DNA from: Roseibacillus ishigakijimensis
Lineage (GTDB): Bacteria; Verrucomicrobiota; Verrucomicrobiia; Verrucomicrobiales; Akkermansiaceae
Direction: 5' to 3'
DNA: 64,000 bases
Assembly: GCF_016595415.1 (NCBI RefSeq)
Contig: NZ_JAENIO010000013.1
Coordinates: 1-64,000 of the forward strand
Part shown: one piece after another, positions 1 to 9,228 of the stretch
Layout of the letters: every line of letters starts with the position of its first letter
How positions within the stretch are numbered: the first letter of the stretch is position 1
The notes under the pieces: model-generated
Told to the model about the DNA's origin: nothing
Databases searched by the model: none
Seen by the model: only the letters and a program-made list of their open reading frames with translations
Made by a program: the position numbers and the translations under genes

Positions 1-181
1 GTGGGCTTGGGGTGGGCTTGGGGCGCCGGGCCTGCGGTGGGACGGGGTTTATGGGTTCGGTGCTTTGTGGGTAGACGTGAGCTCTGGGGCCGACGGGGTG
101 TTGGCTACGAGGGGGCCATTTTTTGAGGGTGGGGCTTTGCCTGTTCTTGCCTTGGTGTCCGTTTGTTGCTGTTGGTGGGGG

Positions 182-1015
182 ATGCGCACGCGATTTGCTC
201 CTTCGCCCACCGGACGGCTCCACCTCGGCCATGCTTATTCGGCGTGGCTGGCTTGGGAGCGGGCGGTGCAGCAGGGTGGCGAGTTTCTACTGCGTTTCGA
301 GGATATCGATCACACCCGGGTGCGGCCGGAGTTTTATGAGGGAATCGAGGAGGATTTGCGTTGGCTGGGCTTGCAGTGGCCGCAGCCAGCCTGGCGGCAG
401 CTGGATCGGCTGGCGGCTTATGAGGAGGCGCTGGCGCGTCTGAGGGAGCGGGGGGTGCTTTATCCCTGTTTCTGCACGCGCCGGGAGCTGGCGGCGAGTG
501 CTCCCCAGCAGGGTGATGGGGCGCAGCTCTATCCGGGCACGTGCCGGGGGCTGTCGGCGGAGGAGCGGGCCGCACGGGAGGCGGCGGGACGGGGGTGGGC
601 CTGGCGGATGGATATGGCGCGGGCGGCTGATCTGGTGGGGCCTTTGACTTTTCAGGAGGAAAGCCGGGGCCTGGTGCGCGTGCGGCCAACCTTGCTGGGA
701 GATCCGGTTCTGGCGCGCAAGGATATCGCGACTTCCTACCATCTGGCGGTGGTGGTGGATGATGCCGCGCAGGAGGTGAGTGAGGTGGTGCGGGGGGAGG
801 ATTTGCTGGAGTCGACCCATATCCACCGGGTTTTGCAGGTGCTGCTGGAGCTGCCGGAGCCGCGTTATTTCCATCATCCCCTGGTGGTGGATGAGGGGGG
901 ACAGCGCTTGGCGAAGCGACATGATGCGCTGGCGATCGCGACTCTGCGAGAGGCGGGGGTTTCGCCGGAGGAGGTTCTGCGGCAGGCGCGGCTCAACGTG
1001 CGGAGAAGCGCGTGA
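182..1015 (+). CDS. gluQ: glutamyl-Q tRNA(Asp) synthetase
   Basis: Truncated class I aminoacyl-tRNA synthetase paralogue that activates glutamate and attaches it to queuosine in tRNA-Asp. The 277-residue product has the HIGH-type motif HLGH at 14-17, the family zinc signature C96-x-C98 with Y117-xxx-C121, and a KMSKS-equivalent KRHDA at 245-249. It lacks the anticodon-binding domain of full GluRS, as expected. I chose ATG 182 because the conserved RFAPSPTG start follows directly; longer upstream readings add an unconserved leader. The 3' end overlaps the convergent synthase gene by 23 bp. Queuosine synthesis genes are not in view. Confidence 0.93.
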   Translation: MRTRFAPSPTGRLHLGHAYSAWLAWERAVQQGGEFLLRFEDIDHTRVRPEFYEGIEEDLRWLGLQWPQPAWRQLDRLAAYEEALARLRERGVLYPCFCTRRELAASAPQQGDGAQLYPGTCRGLSAEERAAREAAGRGWAWRMDMARAADLVGPLTFQEESRGLVRVRPTLLGDPVLARKDIATSYHLAVVVDDAAQEVSEVVRGEDLLESTHIHRVLQVLLELPEPRYFHHPLVVDEGGQRLAKRHDALAIATLREAGVSPEEVLRQARLNVRRSA

Positions 1016-1832
1016 GGAGGCCTTGCACGAAGAGAGTGCCGATTTTGCGGCCTTTGGAGAGGCGGTAGCGGCGGTCGAAGACGCGGAAGCCGTCTTCTTC
1101 CATTTTTTCCAAGAGCCGCTGGTAGAGGGAGCGCATGATCTCGGCGGCAAGAAGGGGATCGCGGTCCGCTGCAGGGAGCAGGGAGAGGGCTTGGGCGTAG
1201 AGTTGGCTGGCGCGATCGGCCTGAAATTGCATGAGGGCGCGGAAGCGGTCGTCGTAGACTTTGGCGACGAGGTCGTCCTCGTGGTAGTCGAAGCGGGCGA
1301 GGTCGGCGAGGGGGAGGTAGATGCGGTTGCCGTTGTCGAGGTCTTCGCCGACATCGCGCAGGATGTTGGTGAGCTGCAGGGCATGGCCGAGGGTCTCGGC
1401 GTAGGCGGGGGAGTCGGGATGGCGGGCGCCGAAGAGGGGGAGGCAGACGAGGCCGACGGTGGAGGCCACGCGGTGGGTGTAGGTCTGAAGATCTTCCCAG
1501 GTTTGGAAGCGTTGGGGATGGAGATCCATCTCGCAGCCTTCGATGAGATTGAGGAAGTGCTCGCGGGGGATGGCGTGTTTTTCCCGGAGGGTGAGGACGG
1601 CTTGTTCGAGGGGGGTGGGGGAGGGGACTTCGCCGCGGAGGACCTGGCGCCAGTGCTCGAGGCCGCTTTTTTTGTCTGCCAAGGAGGTGCCGAGGTCGTC
1701 GGCAATATCGTCGATGCAGCGGCAGAAGGCGTAGAAGACGGTGACGTCTTCGCGGTTTTCCTTAGGCAGGCTGAGGAGGGCGAAGGCGAGGTTGGACTTC
1801 GCTTTGCGGGTGATTTCGCGGGCTTCGGACAA
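993..1832 (-). CDS. squalene/phytoene synthase family protein (HpnD-like)
   Basis: Head-to-head prenyl transferase that condenses two isoprenoid diphosphates (farnesyl- or geranylgeranyl-PP) toward squalene, hopanoid or carotenoid products. The 279-residue product carries both aspartate-rich motifs, DDIADD at 41-46 and R159-D-V-G-E-D164 followed by the typical NRIYLPL stretch. The start is TTG at 1832, only 21 bp after the stop of the upstream signal peptidase gene, so the two are probably co-transcribed. Length fits presqualene-diphosphate synthases of the HpnD type, but product specificity cannot be read from sequence. Other hopanoid or carotenoid genes are not in the window. Confidence 0.85.
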   Translation of the reverse strand: MSEAREITRKAKSNLAFALLSLPKENREDVTVFYAFCRCIDDIADDLGTSLADKKSGLEHWRQVLRGEVPSPTPLEQAVLTLREKHAIPREHFLNLIEGCEMDLHPQRFQTWEDLQTYTHRVASTVGLVCLPLFGARHPDSPAYAETLGHALQLTNILRDVGEDLDNGNRIYLPLADLARFDYHEDDLVAKVYDDRFRALMQFQADRASQLYAQALSLLPAADRDPLLAAEIMRSLYQRLLEKMEEDGFRVFDRRYRLSKGRKIGTLFVQGLLTRFSAR

Positions 1833-1853
1833 GGGGTGAGGGCGGTTGGGGGT

Positions 1854-3098
1854 TCAGCGGATGAAGCCGAAGTTCTCGAAGGGCCAGAGGGTGAAGAGGC
1901 CGGGCCCGACGAGGAGGTATTCGTCGATTTCGCCCCAGTAGCGGGAATCGGAGGAGTTGGCGGAGTTGTCGCCGAGGGCAAAGTATTGTTCTTCGCCAAG
2001 GGTGAGGCGGTCTTGGGGAGTGGTCAGGTAACGTCCGGTCTGCGAGCCGGGGGAGACGTAGCCTTCGTAGCCGTTTTCCTGGGAAGCGACCCGTTTGAAG
2101 CCCTTTTCACTGGCCAGCTTGCCATTGACCCAGAGGTGGGGGGGATCGAGCCGGAGCTCGTCCCCGGGGACCCCGGCGAGGCGTTTGATGTAGTGGGAGC
2201 CGGCTTCCTGGTCGCGGTTGCGGTATTCGGAGATGATGTTTTCGATGCCACGGGTTTCGAAGACGAAGACTTCGCCGCGTTTGGGGGTGCGGAAGTGGTA
2301 GGAAAACTTGTCGACGAGGACGAGGTCGCCGGTGTCGACCCAGCCTTGGGCGAGGATTTGGCCTTCCTTGACCGGGAATCGGCGGGCGCGGGGGCCCATG
2401 CGGTCGGCGCGCTCGAAGCCGTAGAATTCGCCGTCGTTGGTGTAGAAGTTCAGGCGTTTGCCCATGCCGAGGCCGTTGACGATGGCATTCTTGGAACCGC
2501 TGAGGGTGAGCTTCTCGCCATTGCCAAAGAGGATGGTGGTGCGAGTGAAGAACCACATCCAGCGGCTTTCCACGATGTCGACGATCTCAGTGTCAGCCGG
2601 GGCGATGGCCTTCACGTAGGTGCGGCCTTCGGTCACTTTGTGAAAGCCTTGCACCACGAAGTTCGGCTTGTCCCAGCTCTTCTCGTCGATGGAATGGCCC
2701 ACGATGCCGTTGAGGGTGGGCTGCATGGAACCCGTCGGGATGCGGAAGGGCTGGATGTAGTAGGCGCGGATGCCGAGGGCGACCGCGATGGCGACGAACA
2801 TGACCTCCAGATTCTCGGCCAAGGCATCGGGCGGGCGGTAGGATTTGAGGGAATGCTCGCAGGTGCCCTGGAGTTGCTTGCAGGCTTCCTTGACGGCCGT
2901 TTGATCCCGCTCGGTGATGGCGACTTTCAGGTCCTTGATGCGTGACTGGATTTCGCGGATGCGATCCGGCTCGAGGAGGTCACGCTTGTAGTTGAGGAAC
3001 TTCTGTCCGCCCTTCAAGGTGCCGAGCGCTTCTTTCTTCCACTTGGGTTTCCAGAAGGCGTCGAGGACGAGTTGCGGGATGTGTGCGGCCTTGATCAC
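1854..3098 (-). CDS. lepB: signal peptidase I with a long insertion
   Basis: Type I signal peptidase (peptidase S26A) that cleaves leader peptides of exported proteins at the periplasmic face. The order is an N-terminal cytoplasmic region of about 95 residues, a membrane segment at about 97-113, the catalytic serine S124 in PTGSMQPTL, then box C GDLVLVDKF at about 257-265, the general-base lysine K305 in YIKRLAGVPGDE, and box E ALGDNSANSSDSR near the end. Serine and lysine are 181 residues apart, against about 55 in E. coli LepB, because about 120 residues are inserted after the serine box. Start is GTG. The UDP-glucose pyrophosphorylase gene lies 65 bp upstream on the same strand. Confidence 0.9.
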   Translation of the reverse strand: MIKAAHIPQLVLDAFWKPKWKKEALGTLKGGQKFLNYKRDLLEPDRIREIQSRIKDLKVAITERDQTAVKEACKQLQGTCEHSLKSYRPPDALAENLEVMFVAIAVALGIRAYYIQPFRIPTGSMQPTLNGIVGHSIDEKSWDKPNFVVQGFHKVTEGRTYVKAIAPADTEIVDIVESRWMWFFTRTTILFGNGEKLTLSGSKNAIVNGLGMGKRLNFYTNDGEFYGFERADRMGPRARRFPVKEGQILAQGWVDTGDLVLVDKFSYHFRTPKRGEVFVFETRGIENIISEYRNRDQEAGSHYIKRLAGVPGDELRLDPPHLWVNGKLASEKGFKRVASQENGYEGYVSPGSQTGRYLTTPQDRLTLGEEQYFALGDNSANSSDSRYWGEIDEYLLVGPGLFTLWPFENFGFIR

Positions 3099-3163
3099 GG
3101 GGCTAGTTGAGCGCGGGAGACGAAAGGGGCAAGGATATTATGGGGCAGTGTTAGGATTAGCGG

Positions 3164-4522
3164 TTAGGCTCCGTGGCGTCCGGCGGGGATTTCGCCACAA
3201 TTGGTGAAGCTGGCGTCGCCGGTGATGATCACGCCGGGGGCAAAGGCGACCGGGCCTTCCACGGTCAGGCTGTTGGCTTCCACCAGGGAGGGGACCTGAC
3301 CGAGCTGGGTCAGGCTGTCGACGAGCTTGTATTCGCTGGAGAGCTTGACCACTGGAGGCTTGCCGGCCCGGGCGGGGACCAGGCCCACGCTGCCGTCAGG
3401 GCGCTTTTCGTAGGCATCGCTACGGAGGGCAAAAAGGTCGGAGGTGGTCTTGACGGGGGCGAAGCGGGAGCGTGGCACTTCGACGGCGAGGGCACCCTCG
3501 AAGCACTCGATGGCCGCGCCCATGGCGGTTTCCAGCTGATAGACCCGGGTCGAGTCCTTGTCGCGGGGATCGACGGTCTTGGCATTCTGGATGACGGGTA
3601 GGGGCAGCACTCCGTTAGCGGCTTCAAGGGCTTCCTTCAGGGCGGGGAGGTGGAGCCAGAGGTTGTTGGTGTTGAAATACTGGTGGCGGGAGATGTCCTG
3701 GAAAAAGTCCAGGTCGGCCTCCGGGCACTGGGCGACCTCGCGGAGGACGAGGCGGTCGTCGTCCTTGCGCACGGCGAGGTGGCCGCCTTTTTTGTCGGCT
3801 TCGGTGCGGCGGGTGACTTCCATGGCGAAGGGGGCACCGCTTTCGGCGAACCAGCTGAGCAGGCCGGCATCAAGGGTGGCGCCGAGATTGTCGCTATTGG
3901 AGACAAAGGCATATTCGATGCCATCGGCGAGGAGGCGGTCGAGCCAGCCACTGCCCACGAGGGCAGGGTAGAGGTCGCCGTGGCCGGGGGGGCACCACTC
4001 ATGGTCGGGGTCGGCGGGCCAGGCCACCGGAGCCAGGGTGGCCGCCTCGATTTTGGGAACTTTGTTTTGGAGCATTTCCACTTCTTCTCCTTCCAGAGGC
4101 CCTCCCTGTAGCGCGGCGAGGGTGTCTTCGCTGGTGGAGAAGGAGTTCATGAGGAGAAAACGGACGTGGGCTCCGGTTTCCTCACGCAGATGGGCGATTT
4201 GCTGGGCGATGAGGTCGAGGAAGGTCTCGCCATCTTTGACTTCCAGCAGGCTTTTGGCTTTTTGCAGGCCCATGCCGGTGCCGAGGCCTCCGTTGAGCTT
4301 GAGAACGACGGTCTTGGCCAGTAACTCCGGCTGCCATTCGGGGTGTTCGCTGGCGACGGAAAGGTAGTTGGGCACGGAGTCGGCCGGATGGATACTTTCC
4401 TCGCCCAGGAGGCCTTTTTCCCCGGAAGCAAGCAGTTGGTAGCCGCGTTCGAAGGCGCCAATAGCGGCTTCGCCCAAGCCCGCTGCCGTCATTTTTTCCC
4501 GAAAGGGTGTGAAGTCACTCAT
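3164..4522 (-). CDS. UTP--glucose-1-phosphate uridylyltransferase, eukaryotic type
   Basis: Makes UDP-glucose from UTP and glucose 1-phosphate. The 452-residue protein belongs to the UDPGP family otherwise typical of eukaryotes, not to the short bacterial GalU family. The nucleotide-binding signature LNGGLGTGMGLQKAKS is at about 76-91, with the lysines used for UTP binding. The middle holds the conserved VSNSDNLGATLD segment, and the C-terminal end is the expected beta-helix. Start ATG 4522 shares a 159 bp divergent region with nagB. UDP-glucose would feed envelope polysaccharide and glycosylation; a eukaryote-type branching enzyme lies elsewhere in the window. Confidence 0.9.
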   Translation of the reverse strand: MSDFTPFREKMTAAGLGEAAIGAFERGYQLLASGEKGLLGEESIHPADSVPNYLSVASEHPEWQPELLAKTVVLKLNGGLGTGMGLQKAKSLLEVKDGETFLDLIAQQIAHLREETGAHVRFLLMNSFSTSEDTLAALQGGPLEGEEVEMLQNKVPKIEAATLAPVAWPADPDHEWCPPGHGDLYPALVGSGWLDRLLADGIEYAFVSNSDNLGATLDAGLLSWFAESGAPFAMEVTRRTEADKKGGHLAVRKDDDRLVLREVAQCPEADLDFFQDISRHQYFNTNNLWLHLPALKEALEAANGVLPLPVIQNAKTVDPRDKDSTRVYQLETAMGAAIECFEGALAVEVPRSRFAPVKTTSDLFALRSDAYEKRPDGSVGLVPARAGKPPVVKLSSEYKLVDSLTQLGQVPSLVEANSLTVEGPVAFAPGVIITGDASFTNCGEIPAGRHGA

Positions 4523-4681
4523 CGCGCCCTCTCCTTAGCACGTTCTTCGCCACAGACAAGCCCGGCGAGCAAAGGGGGCGAGTTGATCGGGCTTCCTTGT
4601 AGTTAGGCGGGAAGGGAAAAATCGTGCGTAAGTTCTCCTTTTTGTTGGAATTCGGGTCGAAAATGTTTACCCTCTCTTTCT

Positions 4682-5455
4682 ATGACTGTTTGTGACCGAG
4701 AGGCGCTTCTCTGCGAGCGCGATTTGGGGGGCGGATTACGGGTGGAAGTGTATAACAGCCCGGAAGAGGCCAGTCGGGCGGTAGCCGGGGATTTCCTGGG
4801 CCGGGCCCTGGACGGACGCCTGGTGGCGGGCTTTGCCACCGGGGGGACCCCGGAGCGGTTCTACGATGAATTGGGGCGCCGGGCGGCGGCCGAAGGGGCC
4901 TGTCTGCGCGAAGTGGTGGGCTTCAATCTCGACGAATATCTGGGGCTCGCGGCTGACGATGTGATGAGCTACTCCCATTACATGCACAGCAAGCTCTATC
5001 AGCATGTGGCGATGGCGCAGATCCACCTCATGGACGGGCTCACGGCCAATCCGGAAGAGGAGTGCGCGCGCTATGAACGGGCCATCGCGGAGGCGGGCGG
5101 CATTGACTGGCAGCTCTTGGGCATCGGCGGCAATGGTCACTTGGGGTTCAATGAGCCGGGATCACCCCGCGACTCCCGCACCCGGGTGGTGGCGCTGGCC
5201 GAGCGCACCCGCAGTGATGCCGCGCCCGCCTTTGGTGGTCTCGATAAGGTGCCCACCCAGGCCATGTCGATGGGCTTGGGCACGATCTTGGAAGGTCGCC
5301 AGCTCGTGATGATGGCTTGGGGCAAAGGGAAGGCTGGGATTGTGGAGCGGGCTCTGACGGGGCCGGTCAGTGAAGAAGTGCCGGCCAGTTTCCTGCAGGA
5401 GCATGGCGCGGCACGAGTGATTTTGGACCGGGAATCCGGGGCTTGGCTCTTGTGA
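4682..5455 (+). CDS. nagB: glucosamine-6-phosphate deaminase
   Basis: Converts glucosamine 6-phosphate to fructose 6-phosphate and ammonia, the step that feeds amino sugars into glycolysis. The 257-residue length is typical. Active-site residues can be placed by the family alignment: D84 in FNLDEY, then N151, H153 and E158 inside GGNGHLGFNEPGS, with a phosphate-binding ATGGTP loop at about 52-57. Start is ATG. The gene converges on the PIG-L deacetylase gene with a single base between the stops, and a ROK-type kinase gene lies just beyond that. Confidence 0.92.
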   Translation: MTVCDREALLCERDLGGGLRVEVYNSPEEASRAVAGDFLGRALDGRLVAGFATGGTPERFYDELGRRAAAEGACLREVVGFNLDEYLGLAADDVMSYSHYMHSKLYQHVAMAQIHLMDGLTANPEEECARYERAIAEAGGIDWQLLGIGGNGHLGFNEPGSPRDSRTRVVALAERTRSDAAPAFGGLDKVPTQAMSMGLGTILEGRQLVMMAWGKGKAGIVERALTGPVSEEVPASFLQEHGAARVILDRESGAWLL

Positions 5456-5456
5456 G

Positions 5457-6293
5457 TCAGGCCGGCAAAAGAGCCGAAAGAGCGGAGTCGACCTCGTGGC
5501 CAAAGGCGGCGAGGTGCTCCGCGATGAAGGCCCGGGGGCAGAGAGCGGGGTCGGCCAGCAGAGGCTGCAGGTCGAGCGCGAAGGTCAAGTGCCGGGCCTC
5601 GTCGGTGGCGTGGGGATTGGAGAAAGTGGCATTGGCGGTCCGCCGACCCATGACGGCCTCGTGATAGTTCTTCCCTCCCGCGATTTGGGACTGGAAGAGG
5701 AGATTGAGCTTTTCGGCCAACTCGGGACGGGCGGAGACGTCGAGCGCGACCTTTCGCTTGTCGGGCAACCAATCGAGGTCGCGCCAAACCTCGCAACCCA
5801 AGAAGCGCTGGGGGTGATAGTCGCGGGGCAGTGAGCGCAAGGCTGCGACAGTCGCGGCGAAGACTGCCAGATGAGTCGGGTGTTTGTCGGCAGGTTGGTG
5901 GGTGTAAATCACCTCCGGCCGGGTCTCGCGGATAATGGTCGCGAGTTCCTCGGCGAGGGGAGATTCGCTGGGGTTCTTGATGACGCCGGAAGGGTGGCCG
6001 AGCTGATACTGGGCGGTGTATTGGCCAAGATTGGCGGCCTGGATTTGTTCTTGATGGCGCACCTGCTGCATCTCCTCATCGCTGAGTCCCGCGAAGGGGC
6101 CGGTGCGCGCCGAACCTGCCCCATCGGTGCAAGTCACTCCGGTGAACCAGCGGTCGGCCTGGTCGTAGCAAGTGACAATGCCATGGTAGGCCATGAACTC
6201 GAGGTCGTCCTGATGGGCTCCGATGGCGAGGTGGGTGGTGCGGGGAAGGGCTTGGGAGAGGGGGCTGTCATCGGGAATGTGTGGTGTTGTCAT
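5457..6293 (-). CDS. PIG-L (LmbE-like) family deacetylase
   Basis: Zinc-dependent N-deacetylase of the PIG-L/LmbE fold, which removes acetyl from GlcNAc-type sugars. The metal motif is AHQDDLE at 26-32, a variant of the usual AHPDDE with glutamine for proline. A second histidine cluster, H-xx-A-D-K-H-P-T-H, lies near residue 155. There is no signal peptide, so it acts in the cytoplasm. The gene follows the ROK kinase gene by 37 bp on the same strand and faces nagB. No NagA-type deacetylase is present here, so this enzyme may supply that step; this is inferred from context only. Confidence 0.85.
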   Translation of the reverse strand: MTTPHIPDDSPLSQALPRTTHLAIGAHQDDLEFMAYHGIVTCYDQADRWFTGVTCTDGAGSARTGPFAGLSDEEMQQVRHQEQIQAANLGQYTAQYQLGHPSGVIKNPSESPLAEELATIIRETRPEVIYTHQPADKHPTHLAVFAATVAALRSLPRDYHPQRFLGCEVWRDLDWLPDKRKVALDVSARPELAEKLNLLFQSQIAGGKNYHEAVMGRRTANATFSNPHATDEARHLTFALDLQPLLADPALCPRAFIAEHLAAFGHEVDSALSALLPA

Positions 6294-6330
6294 TGTTGGT
6301 AAAAAGGCAAATGAAGCCTGCAGAACGAAG

Positions 6331-7728
6331 CTACGGAAGCTCCGGGAGGGAAGCCGCCGCGATGGCCTGCCCGTGGCGTTTCATTTTCTCATCCGGGGTG
6401 TGCAGGGCGATGCGATCATGCAGCTCGGGCTCGTGTAAAGCCAGGGTGGAAGCAGCGGTGTCGATGATGGCCTGGCCTCCGTCGCCGGAAAGCACCCGGC
6501 CCAGCAGGAGGATGTGCTCCAGCTCATAGAAGCGGGCGTAGAGAGGAATGGTGTGGCCTAGGTAGTGCCCGATGGTGTGGAAGACGGAGAGGGCGCGGTC
6601 GTCTCCGGCTTTGACGGCGTTCTGCAGTTCCACCAATTGCTCGGGGAAGGGCATTTTGCCAAAGTGGAATCCCGCCAAGGGCGCGAGGCGGGCGGCGGCT
6701 TGCTGGGAGAAATACTGCACCCCGCAGCCTTGATCCCCGGACCACTCGTCAACGGGGGCCTGGGGGCGCAGGTCGATGGGGGAGAATGCCAGTTCATTGA
6801 GCCAAGGGGTGATGCCGCCCCGCGGATTGCAGTATCCGGCCGCGAGGGAGGTGCCCATGGCGATGCCGAGGATAGAGTGTGCTTGCAAGGAATTGGCTGC
6901 CGCTAGGGCGGTGACTTCTCCGTCATTGATCACCTCGAAGGGGACGTCGTTCCATTCCCGACGGAGGTTCTTGAAAATAGGGCGCACGAAATCCTGCTGC
7001 AAAACGGGGTCGGTGACTCCGCGGAAAAGGGAAGCGGCGCGCACTTCGTTGTTGAGGTAAACCCCGGCGGCTGAACCTCCGATGGCATCCACCCGGGGCA
7101 GATGGCGCGCTGCGGATTGCAAGGAATCCCGGATGCCCGCGAGATGATATTCGGGATCGGATTGGAAGTAAGGATCCCAGGGAACCTCTTCCGAATGCAC
7201 CACCTCACCGTCGATGAGGGCAGCGGCCTTGCGGTCCGAACCGCCCAGATCGAAGCCAATGCGGCACCCGTCCAGGTGACCGCCGAGTGAAGTCTCGCGG
7301 TCGCGGGCGGCGGGCAAATCCTCGGCAGAAGAGTGGGTGATGAATTCGATGGCTTCGCCAAAAACGGTTTTTCCCAGAAAGTGGGAATCGAAGGCCCGCT
7401 TGCCCCGGGGGTGATGATAGATGGCGGCCAGCTTTTCCGCAAAGGCCGGGGGGCCGTGGAAGTGCACCCGGGAGCCCCCTTGCATCCAGAGGAGGAACTT
7501 GAGGGTGCGCTCCAGGAAGGTCAGGGTGCGGCTGGCGAAAGCCGGCTCGTCTGGAAGCAGGGTGAAGGAGTGGTGAAAGCACAAGCCGTCGGGTCGGCAG
7601 AGAGCAAGGGTGACGGGGGTGGCAAAGGGATTCCTGGCCGCGTCCTGGTCATAGGCACGGAAAAACTCAATGGCTGGTAGAAATTCAGGATCGAGGATTT
7701 GGTCGCAGAAAGGATCGGAAAGGATCAT
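6331..7728 (-). CDS. ROK-family sugar kinase-like protein with N-terminal extension
   Basis: The 465-residue protein has an actin-fold sugar kinase core typical of the ROK family. The phosphate-1 loop IGFDLGGSDRKAAA is at about 157-170, and later come VINDGEVTALAA (catalytic-aspartate region) and GIAMGTSLAAGY. The first 150 residues are an extra domain I do not recognise. The usual ROK zinc-cysteine cluster is not obvious. By context (PIG-L deacetylase downstream, nagB convergent, permease and oxidoreductase divergent) it probably phosphorylates an amino sugar such as GlcNAc, but the substrate is not proven by sequence. Confidence 0.75.
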   Translation of the reverse strand: MILSDPFCDQILDPEFLPAIEFFRAYDQDAARNPFATPVTLALCRPDGLCFHHSFTLLPDEPAFASRTLTFLERTLKFLLWMQGGSRVHFHGPPAFAEKLAAIYHHPRGKRAFDSHFLGKTVFGEAIEFITHSSAEDLPAARDRETSLGGHLDGCRIGFDLGGSDRKAAALIDGEVVHSEEVPWDPYFQSDPEYHLAGIRDSLQSAARHLPRVDAIGGSAAGVYLNNEVRAASLFRGVTDPVLQQDFVRPIFKNLRREWNDVPFEVINDGEVTALAAANSLQAHSILGIAMGTSLAAGYCNPRGGITPWLNELAFSPIDLRPQAPVDEWSGDQGCGVQYFSQQAAARLAPLAGFHFGKMPFPEQLVELQNAVKAGDDRALSVFHTIGHYLGHTIPLYARFYELEHILLLGRVLSGDGGQAIIDTAASTLALHEPELHDRIALHTPDEKMKRHGQAIAAASLPELP

Positions 7729-7768
7729 CGTGAGAAGTTGTTAGCATAATCAAAAACGTAAACAAAAG

Positions 7769-7780
7769 GAAAAAGTTTTC
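7769..7780. promoter_or_regulatory. palindrome in divergent promoter region, LacI-operator-like
   Basis: GAAAAAGTTTTC lies in the 139 bp region between the ROK gene (minus) and the permease gene (plus). Five bases on each side are complementary around a two-base centre. It resembles the TGAAAAC/GTTTTCA half-sites of LacI-family operators. No LacI gene is in the window, so this is a weak candidate. Confidence 0.25.
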
Positions 7781-7867
7781 AAAAAGGGTTGTTTCTTTTC
7801 GGAAATTTGCTTGAGTAGTGGCCGCAAGGCTTGGGGGCCAAGGTTCGTAGGTCTGTCCGCACACAAA

Positions 7868-9214
7868 ATGATGAACGACGAAAAAGGGAATCCAGAGGTG
7901 GCCGTCAAATTGTCGGTGATGATGTTCTTGCAGTTCTTTGTCTGGGGAGCGTGGTTCGTGAGTCTTGGGCAGTGCCTGGGCGCAAATGGCTTGGGCGACT
8001 TTGGGGGTGGGGCTTATGGCACGGCTCCCTTGGCCGCGATGATTGCGCCACTCTTTCTGGGATTGATTGCGGACCGTTTTTTCGCCTCCCAAGTGGTGAT
8101 GGGGGTCCTTTTCCTCGTCGGTGGGGCCTTGATGATGCTGGTTCCCGGGGCGGCGGCTTCTGGAAATGGCAGTCTCATGGTTTGGCTCATGCTCGGGCAC
8201 ATGCTTTGTTTCATGCCCTCATTGGGCTTGGCCAATACCATCGCCTTCACCCACGTCGACGCGTTGACCTTTCCCCGGGTCCGGGTTTGGGGCACCATCG
8301 GCTGGATTGTGGCCGGTCTCGTGGTTGGCTTCCTAGGGTGGTCATCGAGTTTCAACATGTTTTGGCTTGCTGCAGTGAGCGCTTTGGCTCTCGGCGTTTA
8401 TTCCTTTTTCTTGCCCCATACTCCGGCTCCGGCCAAAGGTGAGAAGCTTGATCTCAAGGCATTATTGATGGTGGATGCTTTCCAGTTGTTGAGGAAGCCC
8501 TCTTTCCTGGTCTTCGTGATTTGTTCGACCCTGATTTGCATTCCGCTGGCCTATTACTACGGCGTCACTTCCCAGTTCCTCACCAACGTAGGCTTTGAGC
8601 AAGCGGCCTCCGCCATGTCTCTGGGGCAAATGTCGGAGATTGTTTTCATGCTGCTCATCCCGTTTTTCTTCCGTTACCTTGGGGTCAAGGGAATGATCTT
8701 AGTGGGCATGGGATGCTGGGTGCTGCGCTATCTTCTCTTCGCTTTTGGAGCTCCCGATCAGATTGCCTGGATGATGTTCCTGGGGATTCTGCTCCACGGA
8801 ATTTGCTATGACTTCTTTTTCGTGACGGGATTCATGTATACCGATCGGGTGGCTCCGCGTCAGGTGCGGGGTCAGGCGCAAAGTTTGCTGGTCTTTCTGA
8901 CCCAGGGGGTGGGCATGTATTTCGGCTACCGGGTGGCTTTCACCCAGTTTGGAAAGGTGGAAGGCTATGCCCCCCTCGATGCCGCCATCAGCGAGGCCCG
9001 GGGCGAGCAGTCGGTCAGCTTTGCAGAAGGATTCGGGCGCATGTTTTCTGTGGGCTTGCCCGAAGGGCTTGACGGGGGATTGGTCACGACTGCCATGGAA
9101 CAGTGGAAAAGTTTTTGGATCTTCCCGGCTGTGATGGCAGCGGTGATTTTCGTGATTTTCGCGCTGGCATTCTGGGACAAGACCAAGGTGGGAGGACGAG
9201 AGGAGAACGACTGA
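7868..9214 (+). CDS. MFS permease, nucleoside:H+ symporter-like (NupG/YegT type)
   Basis: Inner-membrane transporter of 448 residues with about 12 hydrophobic segments. The N-terminal run VMMFLQFFVWGAWFVSLGQ is the hallmark start of the nucleoside-H+ symporter group of the major facilitator superfamily. ATG 7868 was chosen because the conserved segment begins about 15 residues later; an upstream reading from 7811 adds only an unconserved leader. The oxidoreductase gene follows 14 bp downstream, so the two form an operon. In this phylum the family is common in sugar-use clusters, so the substrate could be a nucleoside or a sugar. Confidence 0.8.
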   Translation: MMNDEKGNPEVAVKLSVMMFLQFFVWGAWFVSLGQCLGANGLGDFGGGAYGTAPLAAMIAPLFLGLIADRFFASQVVMGVLFLVGGALMMLVPGAAASGNGSLMVWLMLGHMLCFMPSLGLANTIAFTHVDALTFPRVRVWGTIGWIVAGLVVGFLGWSSSFNMFWLAAVSALALGVYSFFLPHTPAPAKGEKLDLKALLMVDAFQLLRKPSFLVFVICSTLICIPLAYYYGVTSQFLTNVGFEQAASAMSLGQMSEIVFMLLIPFFFRYLGVKGMILVGMGCWVLRYLLFAFGAPDQIAWMMFLGILLHGICYDFFFVTGFMYTDRVAPRQVRGQAQSLLVFLTQGVGMYFGYRVAFTQFGKVEGYAPLDAAISEARGEQSVSFAEGFGRMFSVGLPEGLDGGLVTTAMEQWKSFWIFPAVMAAVIFVIFALAFWDKTKVGGREEND

Positions 9215-9228
9215 TTTCAAGAAGAACG

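Noticed and set aside
1-22. Two exact tandem copies of an 11-mer GTGGGCTTGGG at the window edge
   Set aside because: Two copies in G-rich sequence at a cut end are too little to call a repeat array.
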